From assembly GCA_905221605.1 (NCBI GenBank), contig CAJNDS010002384.1, positions 301,731 to 365,730 of the forward strand: a stretch of DNA of 64,000 bases, in the 5' to 3' direction. The notes below the pieces were generated by a model. That model searched no databases, was not told where the DNA came from, and worked only from the letters and a program-made list of their open reading frames with translations. A program made the translations under genes and the position numbers. The stretch is from Symbiodinium natans. Its lineage: Eukaryota; Sar; Dinophyceae; Suessiales; Symbiodiniaceae. Each line of letters starts with the position of its first letter. Within the stretch, counting starts at the first letter, position 1. Below are positions 1 through 11,800 of the stretch, one piece after another.

Positions 1-24
1 TGTGTGTGTGTGTGTGTGTGTGTG

Positions 25-100
<76 letters not shown>

Positions 101-120
101 GCGTGTGCGTGTGCGTGTGC
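1..120. repeat. (TG)n microsatellite at the window edge
   Basis: Nearly pure TG dinucleotide run that shades into GTGCG units at its right end. The array is cut by the window edge, so its full length is unknown. Confidence 0.97.
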
Positions 121-278
121 GCGCAGCTGCCTGCAACAGTAAGTGCTGCAGTTAGGCCTCGTAAGTATTTGGCTTCTTCGGACTTGGCAGCCCGACTAGA
201 TCCCACGCTTATGTTCTGAAAAACACCGGACTCTGAAGCCGTGTGGGGGCCATGCTCAGGTTTCCCGGGTCCAAAAAG

Positions 279-358
279 AGAAGTTCACAAAGCTCGACAA
301 CCTCGCGGAATGCCACGGCGATGCCAACGACGCGCTGTGCGGGCCCAAATCATTGCAG
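279..358 (+). CDS. Possible isolated exon, product unknown
   Basis: One frame reads KEKFTKLDNLAECHGDAND followed by ALCGPKSLQ. It follows an AG and has the balanced composition of real coding sequence, unlike the repeat-rich surroundings. I recognise no family. It could be an upstream exon of the CNB gene that starts near 5.9 kb, but I could not chain it to that gene. Confidence 0.25.
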
Positions 359-2850
359 AACCGGCTCCATCTGTGAAGATGAGGTTCGTGCCTGCTGTCT
401 TTCAACTCCTCCTGCAACTTCTTAGAGTGAACTTCTGAGTCTTTCTTTGTTTCTTTCAAGGGGGAAGTGTTCTGATTTTTGGGACCAGGCTCTCTCCGTC
501 TCTCTCCGTCTCTCTCCGCTCTCTCTCTGCTCTCTCTCTCTCTCTCTCTCCCTCTTTTTGTTTGCTTTCTTTCCTCACACCGTTCGAGGCTCAACGGGAA
601 GGACTTCACCGAGGCAAGGTCTGAGACTGTATTTCTGTAGCTCCTCTAACACTGCTCTCACTTTTGAAGTCTTCTTATAGATTCTCCCCCCTCCGAGCTC
701 TCAGCTCTCGGCTCTTTTTGGCTCTCCAGCCCTCTGACCTCCCTCTCTCTCTCACACAAACTTCGGATGTCTCAATGAAGGTGGCGCCCGCGAGCCCGGC
801 ATGGAATGGCCACCGAGGAGCGCCTCACGTGTGGCCCCCGCGCTCCAGCCGGGGGGCCCAACATGGCCCAACATCTGGGATCGCACAAAAATCGCACAAA
901 TGTCGCACGGCATGAGTTTATGAGTCGATATCACTGACAACACCATCTGAACTAGCAGCTAGCAACTTTACTTCTAACATCTTCACACATCAATAACCTC
1001 TTAGGTGAGGCCGATGAGACGTAGAATGGAGTTTGTGTTCTGCCGCCCTGCGGGAAACCAGCCGGCAAGAGTCCAACAGCTCTTCACAAAAGCTCGCTAG
1101 TTACTTAGTTGTTGCAGCAACGCCGTACAGAAAAGTACGCTACTGAGGGTTGTAAGCGACTGCAGTTGGCACGAATCCACTGAAACCAAGGCAGGAAGCC
1201 AAGAAATGTGACTAAGTAAGATTGAGTAAACGTGAGTAAATGGGTACATCTTTGGGTTGAGGTGTCTATCGGATGTCCCGTCGCAGTCAAGCGTCCTCCC
1301 TTAGCCCACCTTTTGGCGCTGCGTGCCAGTATGTCTTAGAGTTGCCGCAAGCCCTTAAGCCTTACGCTGAAACTCTCAGCACCATGAAACACCATCATGA
1401 TCACCACCGGGCAACACGAAAATCTCCGCAAACGAAGTTGTTGTTTCGGTGCTGCCGCTTGGTAGCAGCAGTTGCACACATGCACGCTCACTGACGCGTA
1501 CTCACGGTGAATCCACCCGCCGGGGGGGAATGCTGGATCCGCCCACAACCTATACCCAAGGAAAATGGCTGGACCAATGACAACGTCCGGAAACTAAGTG
1601 TAGAGGGTTCGGGATACGATGTCCCAAAATACAAGTACAGCAAGCACAGCTTCACGGACGATCTTACAGCAGGTCAGTAGAGGTCAGTAGAGGTCAAAAG
1701 GGTTCTGGACACGACAGCAGAACACGCTTACCAATAGATTTTGTGGCTGATCGCAAGCTGCTCGGTAGAGGCTAGGACTGAGGGTTCGAAGAGCTGAAGT
1801 CTAAGCTGTGCTCATATGGCCCGGGCTACTACTCGCACTAGTACTCTTGGAACACTTGCAACTTGGATGAACTTGAGGCTTGGTGGCGGAGGTCGCACAA
1901 CTGAGATCGAAACTAAAATTAGCGACGCCAAAGGCCAAAGAAATGACGAAGAAGATTCGAGAGTCCCCCAAGTCTGGCCACAGCCACGACAGGCGGGCTT
2001 CACGCCGATACCCGGAACATGGTCCGAGTACCTCTCACAAAGCCCAAAGCCATGAAGAAGTGTCACATCGCGCAGGATGCTTGCGCAAGAGTTGCCTTTT
2101 GCAAGGGCTCGGTCATGAGCAGGGCCTTCCGCATTCTCCCAAGACCTCCGATAAGTAGCAGACAGGCAGACCGGTAATTAGTCTAACCCTGGTCCTGCAA
2201 GTCAATTCGGGATCAAAGAGAGAGACAAAACACGTGCACAAAACGGACAGATGGCCAGGAACGCACAGGCTACCCCGAAGCGAGCTTAACACACCAATGA
2301 TCGGAGCCCACCAGCGAGCATTCTCCGTCATCTCCACTTTCTTTGTTCCTTGTGTTTGCATGCATGTTCTCCTTCGAAGCCGTTGGGGGAGTCTTATGGA
2401 GTCTTTGTGTTCCTTCTTTGTTAGAGAGTCCCCTCTGAGGTGGGGAGTCGAGCGACGTGGAGTCCGAGGCTGAGGAGCCCAAGCAGATCCAACGGCCCCG
2501 ACGAGGCCCCAATTTCAGACGCAGCGCCCTAGGGCGCTAGCCGGAAGAGCCCTAGCTGAGCCCAAGCTGATCTTTGCTCTGTTCTTCCCCTCGCTGGGGG
2601 GTTGTTACATCTTATACAAAGCTCTTTCTCCTCGCCCGGTCTCCCCCTCATCCCTTTTCAGAGAATTCCCGGAGCCAAAATGAGCCTGCAAATTCCTTGC
2701 CTGCAGGGTGTGGATGTTCGAAGTACAACATTTTTTAAGTTGCATATGAAGGGGCGCTTTACTTGACGTCATTTGAAGGGGCTGCGCCCATGGGCGGGCA
2801 GCGCAGGCAGAAACTCGAGGAGAGTTGATCTCTTCTTATGCTTTTCAAGC
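359..2850. other. No secure gene; short CT tracts and weak coding-like stretches
   Basis: The stretch contains CT-rich runs (about 495-555 and 740-755) and no open frame with a recognisable domain. A stretch near 1875-2060 reads as a Lys/Ser-rich peptide (VAEVAQLRSKLKLATPKAKE) and could be an exon, without further support. Confidence 0.5.
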
Positions 2851-2858
2851 CTGCCGCC

Positions 2859-2910
2859 AATGCCGCTGCAAACGGGGCGCGCGCGCGAGCCCCCCGTTTG
2901 CCGCGGCATT
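2859..2910. repeat. 19-bp hairpin with alternating GC loop
   Basis: The left arm AATGCCGCTGCAAACGGGG (2859-2877) and the right arm CCCCGTTTGCCGCGGCATT (2892-2910) are reverse complements except at one position. The loop is mostly alternating GC. No terminal duplication or wider inverted repeat was seen, so this is a stem-loop of unknown role, not a demonstrated mobile element. Confidence 0.8.
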
Positions 2911-3139
2911 CGACCCGCTTTAGTCGTAGAACATAGCCGGAACGCACGGGTTTGGCGGTGGTGTCTATCCTGTCAAAGCCATGACCTTTCAACCCAACCC
3001 TATATATGCCTTGAGCTCAAAGACCTGGAAACCTGAATGCCTGAATTAATACTAATACTGCAACCACACCACGAAGACCACAGCCGAGGGAAAGGCAATC
3101 CCCCCATGGGCCATCATGTCAGCCTGGCGACCCAAGCCT

Positions 3140-3270
3140 GGAGCCGCTGATGCTCATGATGCGCGGTTTTAGGGGGAAACCAAGGCCGATGCTTCTGATG
3201 CACGGCCTGAGTCCCGGACTGAACCCGCTGATGCTCATGATGCGCGCTCTTTGGGGGCGGCCCGTGGCCA
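3140..3270. repeat. Short tandem duplication with the motif TGATGCTCATGATGCGCG
   Basis: The 18-base motif occurs twice, with a degenerate third copy (TGCTTCTGATGCACGG) between them, at a spacing of about 38 bases per half unit. No coding role is evident. Confidence 0.6.
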
Positions 3271-3831
3271 CGCAAGGGGGTGAAGGCTGAAATTAGGACA
3301 ACGTTCTTACGACGCAGAAAGGTGACAATCCAAGTAAGTTGAGACACCTTGCTGGGTCCAGGAGTGTGTGTGAGAGTGGCGTGGTGTGGGCGGTGGGGCC
3401 GGGGGCGGTGTGGAGGAGAAGTGCCTCAGATCAGGATGCTGGTGCCCAGCACGGGTAGGGGTCAGGTGACAGCAGTGACAGTCCAAGCAATAAAAGCAAG
3501 CAAGTGGAAAAGACCGACACCTGCGGATGGAACCTGAGCAGTGTGAGCGGGGAGAAAACGAAAACAAACCCAAAGTGACAAAAGCCAGGTCAAACAGGAG
3601 GGAAGGACGAAAACTCTAAGTGGGAGCGCTGGAGCCCTTTAAGCATCTCTAAGCTACCCAAATCCAGGAAAGGTGCGAGGAAAGGCAGCACGAAACGAGT
3701 GGTATCGGCGTGTGTGGGCGGCGTGGGGAACCGGTTCTTCACTAATGCCTCCGAAAGGTCGGCGGATTCGTTTCTTGTGTTTATTGGGGGAACCTTAAGG
3801 TGAGGTAAATCTCAGGTTTCTCGTGATAGTT

Positions 3832-3868
3832 CGACTCTCTCTCTCTCTCTCTCTCTGCTGTCTCTCTG

Positions 3869-3900
<32 letters not shown>
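3832..3900. repeat. (CT)n microsatellite running into the assembly gap
   Basis: CT dinucleotide run that ends at the Ns. The gap probably arose because assembly failed across this microsatellite. Confidence 0.95.
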
Positions 3901-4000
3901 NNNNNNNNNNNNNNNNNNNNNNNNNNNNNNNNNNNNNNNNNNNNNNNNNNNNNNNNNNNNNNNNNNNNNNNNNNNNNNNNNNNNNNNNNNNNNNNNNNNN
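3901..4000. other. Assembly gap (100 Ns)
   Basis: One hundred consecutive Ns, a round number that suggests a gap of unknown real size. Order and orientation across it depend on scaffolding. Confidence 0.99.
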
Positions 4001-4004
4001 CAGA

Positions 4005-4350
4005 AAATTTACCACAAGCACCTGCGTCACCGCCACGCGTTTTGGCAAGACAAAACCTTGCCACAAGCGTGCATCACCGCCACGCCTTTGCCAAGACAGA
4101 AACCTTACCAAGCACCTGCGTCACCGCCACGCGTTTTGCCAAGCCGCCAAGACAAAAACCTTACCAAAAGAGCCTGCGTAACCACCACGCGTTGTTTCGA
4201 GACAATAGCCTTATACCACAAGCACCTGCGTCACCGCCACGCGTTTTCCCAAGACAATAACCCTACCACAAGCACCTGCGTCACCGCCGCGCGTTTGAGC
4301 AGGACAAAATCCTTTCCACAAGCAACTGCGTCACGCGTCTTGCCAAGACA
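4005..4350. repeat. Irregular minisatellite, 45-60 bp unit, about 7 copies
   Basis: The unit contains CACAAGCACCTGCGTCACC then GCCACGCGTTTTGCCAAGAC, with copies beginning near 4015, 4060, 4100, 4163, 4220, 4273 and 4320. Spacing varies with small insertions. The open frame across it is a by-product of the repeat. Confidence 0.85.
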
Positions 4351-4478
4351 AAAATTTTCCCATCGTGTAATAATTGAAGAGCTTGATCGTGCCCCTCTCC
4401 AATGTCAGGCTGATTTTTTTTGGAATCTCCTAAGTGAAGTTGCTAGGGTTATCCGGAAGTCCCACCTAAATGGCTACG

Positions 4479-4479
<1 letters not shown>

Positions 4480-4533
<54 letters not shown>

Positions 4534-4760
4534 CGAGAGCGAGAGCGAGAGAGAAACAGAGAGAAAGAGAGAGAAAGAGAGAACACTAAGGATCTCTAAG
4601 GTACTGGCAGGCGGGGGATGTGACTGCGGTGCTGGGCGCGCCCGTGCGCGCGGGGGGCCCCCTGCATCCCTCAAGCCCTGTAGAAGAAGAAGAAGAAGAA
4701 GAAGAGAAAGAGAGAAAGAGAAAGACAGAGAGAGAGAGAGAGAGCACGGGGGTAAGTGTT
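4480..4760. repeat. (GA)n and (GAA)n tracts
   Basis: GA run at 4480-4590, a GC-rich spacer, then GAA/GA runs at about 4683-4745. The sequence CCCTCAAGCCCTGTAGAAGA sits between them and recurs, slightly changed, near 29870 and 53725. Confidence 0.9.
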
Positions 4761-4849
4761 TCTTTCTAGGCAGAGCGTGGGGAGGTTCCCCTGTGTGGAA
4801 GAGACAGAGTATAGGGCTAATCAGTGTTTCTACCTAGGCAGATGTCAGA

Positions 4850-5490
4850 TATGCCCCGTGGCAGGTTACCCAGAACCACCTCGTAAGAGGTTAGCGGGAG
4901 GACACGGGTCAGAGCCATATTGTGGGGGCGTTAAGGAGGAAATGGTTGCCAGTTGAGTCCGCTCCGTGCTGCGCCAGTGGAGGGGTTAGGGTCATCCAGA
5001 ACCACCTCCTGAGGATGTTAGGGGGGGAAATGGCTGCTAAATGAGTCCGCTCCGTGCTTCGCCGGTGGGGGGGGCGGTTGCCCAGAACATCCCAGAACAA
5101 CCTCGCAAGAGGTTAGGGGGAGGACGTATGCTCTGTGCTTCGCCACTAAGGGGGGTTGCCCAGAAGCATCTCGTGGGATGATTAAGGGGGGGAAAATGGT
5201 TGTTAGTTGAGTACGCTCCGTGCTTCGTCAGTGGGCGCGTTTACCCAGAACCACCTCGCGGGGGGTTAGGGGGTGAAATGGTTGCTGCTAGTTGAGCACG
5301 CTCCGTGCTTGACCAGTCAAGGGGAGTTACCCAGAACCGCCTCGTAAGAGGTTAGGGGGACGACACCTGGTTGCTAGTTGAGTACGCTCTGTGCTTCGCC
5401 AGCGGGGGGAAGCCCACCTCGTGGGGGTGTTAGGGGAATGGTTGCTAGTTGAGCCAGAACGCGGGGGGTTAGGGGGAGGGAAATTGGAAA
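4850..5490. repeat. Degenerate tandem repeat, about 75-80 bp unit, about 8 copies
   Basis: Each unit carries GTTGCTAGTTGAGTCCGCTC, CGTGCTTCGCCAGTGGGG and CCCAGAACCACCTCGTAAGA followed by a GTTAGGGGG stretch. Copies differ by many substitutions and indels, which suggests an old array. No coding frame spans it. Confidence 0.8.
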
Positions 5491-5915
5491 AATGGTTGTT
5501 GGTTGAGTATGCGTTGCGCAATTCTTGTGCAGCGGGGTGTGATGGCTCCCAGACCTATGCAGGTAACGTAGTCGTGGTGGCTCCCAGACCGCGCAGCGGC
5601 GTTGAAACGGCGTTGAACCTTTCGCCGGCCCTGGCTGCACCTCGCGCGGCACCACGGCGCAAGGTGCAGCAAGGTGCAATCATACCCCAAAAGCTTCGGC
5701 CGTCGGCCGAAGATGCCATATGAAGGTTGGCGCACAACATATTCCACACCACAGGACCACGGAGGGCCACCACGGAGGGCCACCACGGAGGGCGGGGGGG
5801 GGGGAAGAGGGTTGGGGGGGGATGTGGGGGGAAGAGCGCCATCATGCATGCCTTTTTTTTTCTCTCTCGCCCGCCTCTCAAACACATTCTCGAGAGTCAG
5901 AGAGTGCACTGTCAG
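5491..5915. other. Repetitive spacer, no gene seen
   Basis: Contains two copies of a GATGGCTCCCAGACC-like motif, three copies of ACCACGGAGGGCC near 5757-5790 and G-rich tracts. Nothing coding is recognisable before the first CNB-gene exon candidate. Confidence 0.5.
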
Positions 5916-6124
5916 CACGATGCTGAAGATGAGGCTCTGCACCATCAAGCCCCCGGGCTCCTTGATCGACGAGGCCCGTAGAGTAGAGACTTGGAAGAGG
6001 TTTGAGAGAGAGAAAGGGAGAGGGAGAGTTGTGGAATTTCAGAGATGCTTCTGACTCGAGAGCCAGGCTTCCGTGCTGTACAGCTACCCGAGGCGCACCC
6101 CAGAGCGCGCGCGCCGCCTCCCCG

Positions 6125-6185
<61 letters not shown>

Positions 6186-8880
6186 GTGTGTCTCTACTGC
6201 TCTGTTCTGGGGGGGGATATGGGGTGGGGGGGGAGGAGGCTCTCTCTGTATCTTCCTCTCTCTCTGTTGAACACTCTCTTCTTCTTCTCTTCTTCCTTCT
6301 CTCTCTGATTTCTGATTTCTGATTTCTGATTTCTTTGAGAGAACTCGTGGACGAGAGCGTGCGAGCCGTGGAGGCCCTACTTCATGAAGGCGCAGGGGGA
6401 GCCCGGCCCTGAGCTAAAATGAAGAAGAACAAAAAAAAGGCGAAAACATAAAGGAGACGCAAGCAATTTCTTTAACTCTCTCTTTAACTCTCCCCCCCCC
6501 CTCGCTCTCGCTCTCGAAAGAAGGAGGGAGGGGCATTGTCGCATTGTCTTCCTCTCCGAGAAGAGCGAAGAGCGCTGCGCAACAAAGAAGCACAAACAGA
6601 CAAAGAACCGATCCTTTAAACAAGAAAAATAGAGGAGAGCCTGGAGTCTCAGCTGAAGAAAGAACGACGCAACACCAACAAAGCAAAGCAAGCAGAGGTG
6701 CGTCATGGCGAAGCTTTGCCGCCAAGCCCTCAGCAGAGCCCGGGGGTTCTTTCCCCAGAAAAAAAAACACTCTGAGAAATGTTGGGTTCTTTTGGTGTTG
6801 TTTTGGTGGCTAGCGGCTCTTTGAGCGAAGAGGCAAGGACTACGTGGACCTCGGCACACGCTTCCAGCCCGGAGCCTCAGACGTCGAACATCCCCCCCTT
6901 TTTTTGGGACCTCTCCTTCTCACTTCTTTGAAGCAACTCACTGCACGAACACGTGTAGCTGTGCGCGTGTGTGCGCGCGTGCGCTCTCTTCTTCTTGCTG
7001 ACTTTGCAAATGCCCCGCCCACCTCTCTCCTTTGTGTTGCGCCTCCCTTTAAGTCCCTCTCCATCTCTGCCATCTGTTTCGTCGATCCGAGGTTCTATGC
7101 GCGGGAGAAGTACAAGAGCCTCCTGATGGAGACCAAAGTGCCCCCTGGCACAACAAGCAGAGGAAGCAGAAGCCCTTTGCAGATTCTGAGACACTTTGGA
7201 AAATGCAGCTGCTGGCTGAAGCAGAACATCAACATGCATTTAACTTGGGGTCTTGTGACAGAGTCTTGTGTGAGCTTAGGGGGAAACGCGGTGGCAGATC
7301 AGGAGGTGAGCCAAGCGCCCTCCGGTGTAGGCGTGTTTGCAGGAAAAATTTAACGAAGGGTGTAGAATCAGTGTAGAAAAAGAAACAGAAAGAGAGGGAA
7401 AAACCAGAGGGGCCCGGCGCCGGCTCAAGGGCTGAGCATCATGTCTCGGCACTTAATAAATGTGTGCCCTCAAGGCTGGAGACCATGCCTCCCGAGGGCA
7501 TCGCGCGCATCGCCGACACTTTGCAGAAGCGGACCTACCAGCCCAGGGAGGACCCAAGAGTTGAAGTGCGAGCTGAGCTCTTCGCCTCTCCGCCTTCAGA
7601 GATGCAAATTTTTGCAGCAAAACAAAAATCCACGGAGGGAGAGAGAGATGGAGTGAGCCCTGAGTGACCGCATCGTTTTTGGTGATCTGTTGCGATTCCT
7701 TCTATTCCTTCTTTCATCTTATTTTCAGTTTGCCCAAAGCATCAAAGCATCAAGCGAGAGCTCTTCCAGGACATCATTCGCCAGCACGAGGAGGGCAAGG
7801 AGTTCTTCATCATGCTTTCGGGCGTGGCCACTTGACATGTCAACAGACCTTGGCGGCTGGCCCTCTCGCAAAGACGAGTCTTCTTTTTTTCAACACCAGG
7901 TGAACAGTAAGTTATCAATGTCTCAGTGTAGTCAGAGAGTATCAAAGAGTCAGAATGAGTCAGAATCTCTCTCTGCAGCGCTCCGCCGCTTCCAGAAGAG
8001 CTCCTCTCTCTGTGCTCAGCCCCACCAGTTTAGTGAGAGGCGCGCGTCTGGGTCCGCACGGGCAACGACGAACAGGAGTACAAGCGCTACAAGGCCGGAG
8101 ACCTCTTCGGGGAGCCCCTTGGTATGCAAGAGAGAGAGAGAAAGAGAAAAGAGAAGCACGGAGCACTCCCAGACTCCTTTCCTTTCCTATTCCCTTCCCA
8201 TCCCTTCCCAACACTTCCCAACACTTCCCAACACTTCCCAACAGTTCCCAACACTTCCCAACATCGCGGGAGGGTTTTTGGTAAGAGGTGCTTGTTTCCT
8301 TGTTCCTTTGCTTGTGGTGTTTCTTGTTTGCGAGCGCTGTGTTGCTGCTGGTATCCGGGCGCCGTGAGTGTTCCTATCGAAGTTCGATGCAATCCAAGGC
8401 TCGCGCTGCTGAAGAACGCGCCACGGGCAGCGTTCGTGTCCGCCGTCACGAGCGTGGAGGACAAAGTGAGAGTGGGAAAACGAAGATGTAAGGAAGAGAC
8501 AAAGCGCACTCAGAGTTATGGAATTGTTCTTTGACGAAGATCAGGCGTACGCAGCGTGCGCCATTACGCTGCCTTTGAGAGTTCTCTCTGTGTTTAAATT
8601 CATTTCGTGAGCAGGTTCTGGCCTTGACCCGCAAGCAGTTCGAGAGGAGCCCCTGCGCAGAGCGAACCATGAAGAGAGCACTTGAGAAGAGCCCCTTCTC
8701 TCTCTCACTTGCTTCGCCTTTTCTGAAGTTGTGTTTTTTTTGTTTTGGGGGGGGGGGGGGGGGGGGGGGGGCCACTCAGTTCAATTCTTCCAACTCTCCG
8801 AACTCTCCGAACTCTCTGTTCCGGAGGCTTTTTGGCCCCATGACCGACCTGCAGCAGCAGCAGTACCTGACAGATCCACG
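5916..8880 (+). CDS. CNB gene, 5' exon group (ten exon segments)
   Basis: Approximate exons are 5916-5978, 6340-6389, 6833-6869, 7092-7142, 7475-7550, 7761-7826, 8040-8117, 8399-8465, 8615-8646 and 8827-8880. The first two or three are tentative. The last seven spell a continuous CNB domain whose frame is kept across every junction. Examples are CAT GAA G joined to GC AAG GAC, GAG AG joined to G CTT TTT, and GAC AAA joined to GTT CTG. Introns are 140-460 bases, often with CT- or GA-rich microsatellites; at least one is canonical GT-AG (8466-8614) and others start GC or GA. This small-exon, non-canonical-splice layout is typical of dinoflagellate genes. Confidence 0.7.
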
Positions 8881-11800
8881 GACTGCCCGGGTGGGAGGGA
8901 AAACGTTATCAGATATGTGTTAAAGCAGGTAGTTTGAAAAGATTAGTGTATACCAGAAAAGATAGCAACGAGACAGCAAAGACAGTTGTAATCGGAGGGC
9001 CTACTTCTCAGGCGCCCTTTCACCGGTCCTCCTGGCCCTCCGACCCTGCTGACCCTGTAGTATGCAAAGCGTATGTAGCATCAACCATAAACAAGACATA
9101 GAAACATACATTAGCAAATAAAGGTGGAACTATTCGTACATAGTATATATAGTATATTTAGTATATATAGTATGTATAGTATATCAGTATATATAGTATA
9201 TATAGTATATATAGTATATATAGTATATATAGTAGTATATATAGTATATATAGCTGTATATATAGTATATATAGTATATATAGCTGTATATATATATAGT
9301 ATATATAGTATATATAGTATATATAGTATATACTATATATATATATATACTATATATATATACTATATATTGTGAAGTCGACCAGCACTGGTCTTGCCTT
9401 AAACCAAAGCAAACACAGGCGGTCACGCTGCTTTTGACTTCGTGGGTCCAAGCTCGGTGTGAACCTACGGCCTAGCGTCCGGTCGGACCGCTCTGCAACC
9501 TAAAAGCTACAGAACGAAACTACCGCGCACAAAGGCACAAGTCTAGTCTCATACTTGAGCCAAAATATTGGCATTGAAACGAATTACAAAACTGAAACAT
9601 GCAAAGCAGGCACAAAACTGAAATGCAACATGCCATGCTGGAGGCATCTCTGCATGTATGCCTCTGCCTGCTCACATTCGCCCCTCAGCCGAGGCTCCCA
9701 GCTACTTCTCAGGCCGAGAAGTGAGTGCAAGCTGCACACATGAATGCGAAGGGGGAAGCGCGTGCGTGTCGCGTGCGACTCTGGCAGAGCCCGCACATCA
9801 GTATGCGGCTTGGTCACTTCGCGTTCTTGTAGCCCGTCCCTGGAGATCTTCATGGGCCATAGGCGGCTGTGGCTTGCGGATCGATCCCACCAGTGAAGGA
9901 TCACGCCTGACCCTCGTACCACGCCGTACGAAGGGATCCTGTGACTCGGAACTCCGAAATGCTAGTCGCGTCTCTAGCTTCAACCGCAAGCTGCTCGCGA
10001 CTACTCTCGACCTCTTCCACAGTCAGGGCTAGAGAAGGAACTCCGCCTCTAACCTCGACCTTAACCGAGGAATGGTCCCAAATGCACAAGATCGGGCTCT
10101 GGCTAACAAGCTCTAGGACCACTGCAGGGCCCTTGTGTTCGCCGCCCATCAGTGCCAGAACCCTTCCACCTGATACCTCCACGGATGCATTGGGAGGTCC
10201 AGTTGCGTCTCCGGTATCCCACCAGCCAATGGCCTGAGTAGCTCTTCCTATCAGGGCTACTAGCTTGCTGACGAGGGGGTCCAGTGCAATCTGCATGGTC
10301 ATTGACCACGTGTCTGTGGCTGTGCCAAGTCACGGCGGAAGCCCAATGCAAGACAACGTCGCCTTGAACACAGTCCGAAGGCGAGCTCCAAGGAGGCCTC
10401 CTGTCCTATCCAACGCAGCAAGGACCGAGTTGACCTCCAGGCCAACTTCGTGGGCTTCGAGGTCACCTTCAAGCGGAGGTTCGGGTTCCTCTGACGTCGA
10501 CTGCTTCCTTCTCAACGCAGGCCGGGCAACGCGAGAACAGATAGGTCCGCTTTCCACAAATGCAGAGACGTTCGTGGTCCCAAAGAGGCCGAGATGGCTC
10601 CAGCATTCCTCTAATGCTGGCGTCATCGATGGAGCGAACCGCGTCCAACCTCAAGGACAGCAGAACCTCCGCCCCCAGTGCCTGCTTCCCTACGATTCCA
10701 AAACCTCGCAGGCAAAACTCCGGAAAGTCTTTCTTGGGCTCCGGACAAGCCTCTGCCACTTCCAAGTGACATCGCCGCACCGCCCAAACAGCCTTAAGGC
10801 CTGCCCACGCTTCTCCTGCAGCCCTAGCTTCTTTGCGCTGCAGGTTCCTAGCTTGGAGCGTGAGTTCCACAACCAAAGGCCTTACACTGTGCTTACGGTG
10901 GGTTCTGGAGGGGGGGGGGGGGTGGGTAGCATACATATATACATATGTATCTATGTGTACGAAGGACCTTTATGTACTATTTGGCAATCCTCTTTGTTTT
11001 GTTTATATTGTAAGGTTTCGGAAATAAGCACGCTATTTTTTTAAGTATGTAAGGAATTTACATGCTTTAAATTCCTTTAAATTGGAAATAGGGCCGGCGT
11101 TTAGTTGTTAAGGAATTTAAGGAATTTAAAGGGCTTAAATTCCTTAAATTCCTTAAATTGGAAATAGGGCCGGCATTTATTTTTTAATGAATTTAAGGAA
11201 TTCAAAGGGCTTAAATTCCCTAAATTCCTTAAATTGGAAAGAGGTCCGGTATTTCTTTTTTAAGGAATTAAAAGAATTTAAGGAATCTATAAAATCTAAA
11301 TTGGTGGGCCTGGGTTTTGAAATAGGGGCCGCCGATTTAAATTTTATAAGTCCTTTAAATTCTTTAAATTCTTTAAATAAGGCCTGTATTTCTTTTTTAA
11401 AGAATTTAAGGAATTTAAAGGGCTTAAATTCCTTAAATTCCTTAGATTGGAAATAGGGCCGGTGTTTCTTTTTTTCCCCACATCTTTGTGTGGGGTTCTT
11501 ACTTTTGGGGCTGTCCCGCCTCTTCCTCTTCCTCCTCCTCCTCCTCCTCCTCCTTCTCCTCCTCCTTCTCCTCCTCTTCGTCCTCTTTCTTCCTCCTCTA
11601 TCATCACGCACATCACGCACATCACGCATCACATCACGCACATGACGCACTTCATGCGCCACACAACATCAGGCACGTACTACATCACGCATCACGCACC
11701 TGATGCGCCACATAGCTCCATGACGCACTACATGATACATGCACATCACGCACTTCATGCACACACATCAACATACTGCACAACATCAGGCGCGCGCGCG

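Noticed and set aside
4-219. Open frame of Cys/Val repeats at the window start
   Set aside because: It is a translation of the (TG)n microsatellite.
2650-2690. Second possible spliced-leader relict (GAGCCAAAATG on the plus strand)
   Set aside because: Only 11 bases match and the flanking bases diverge at once; chance is a fair explanation.
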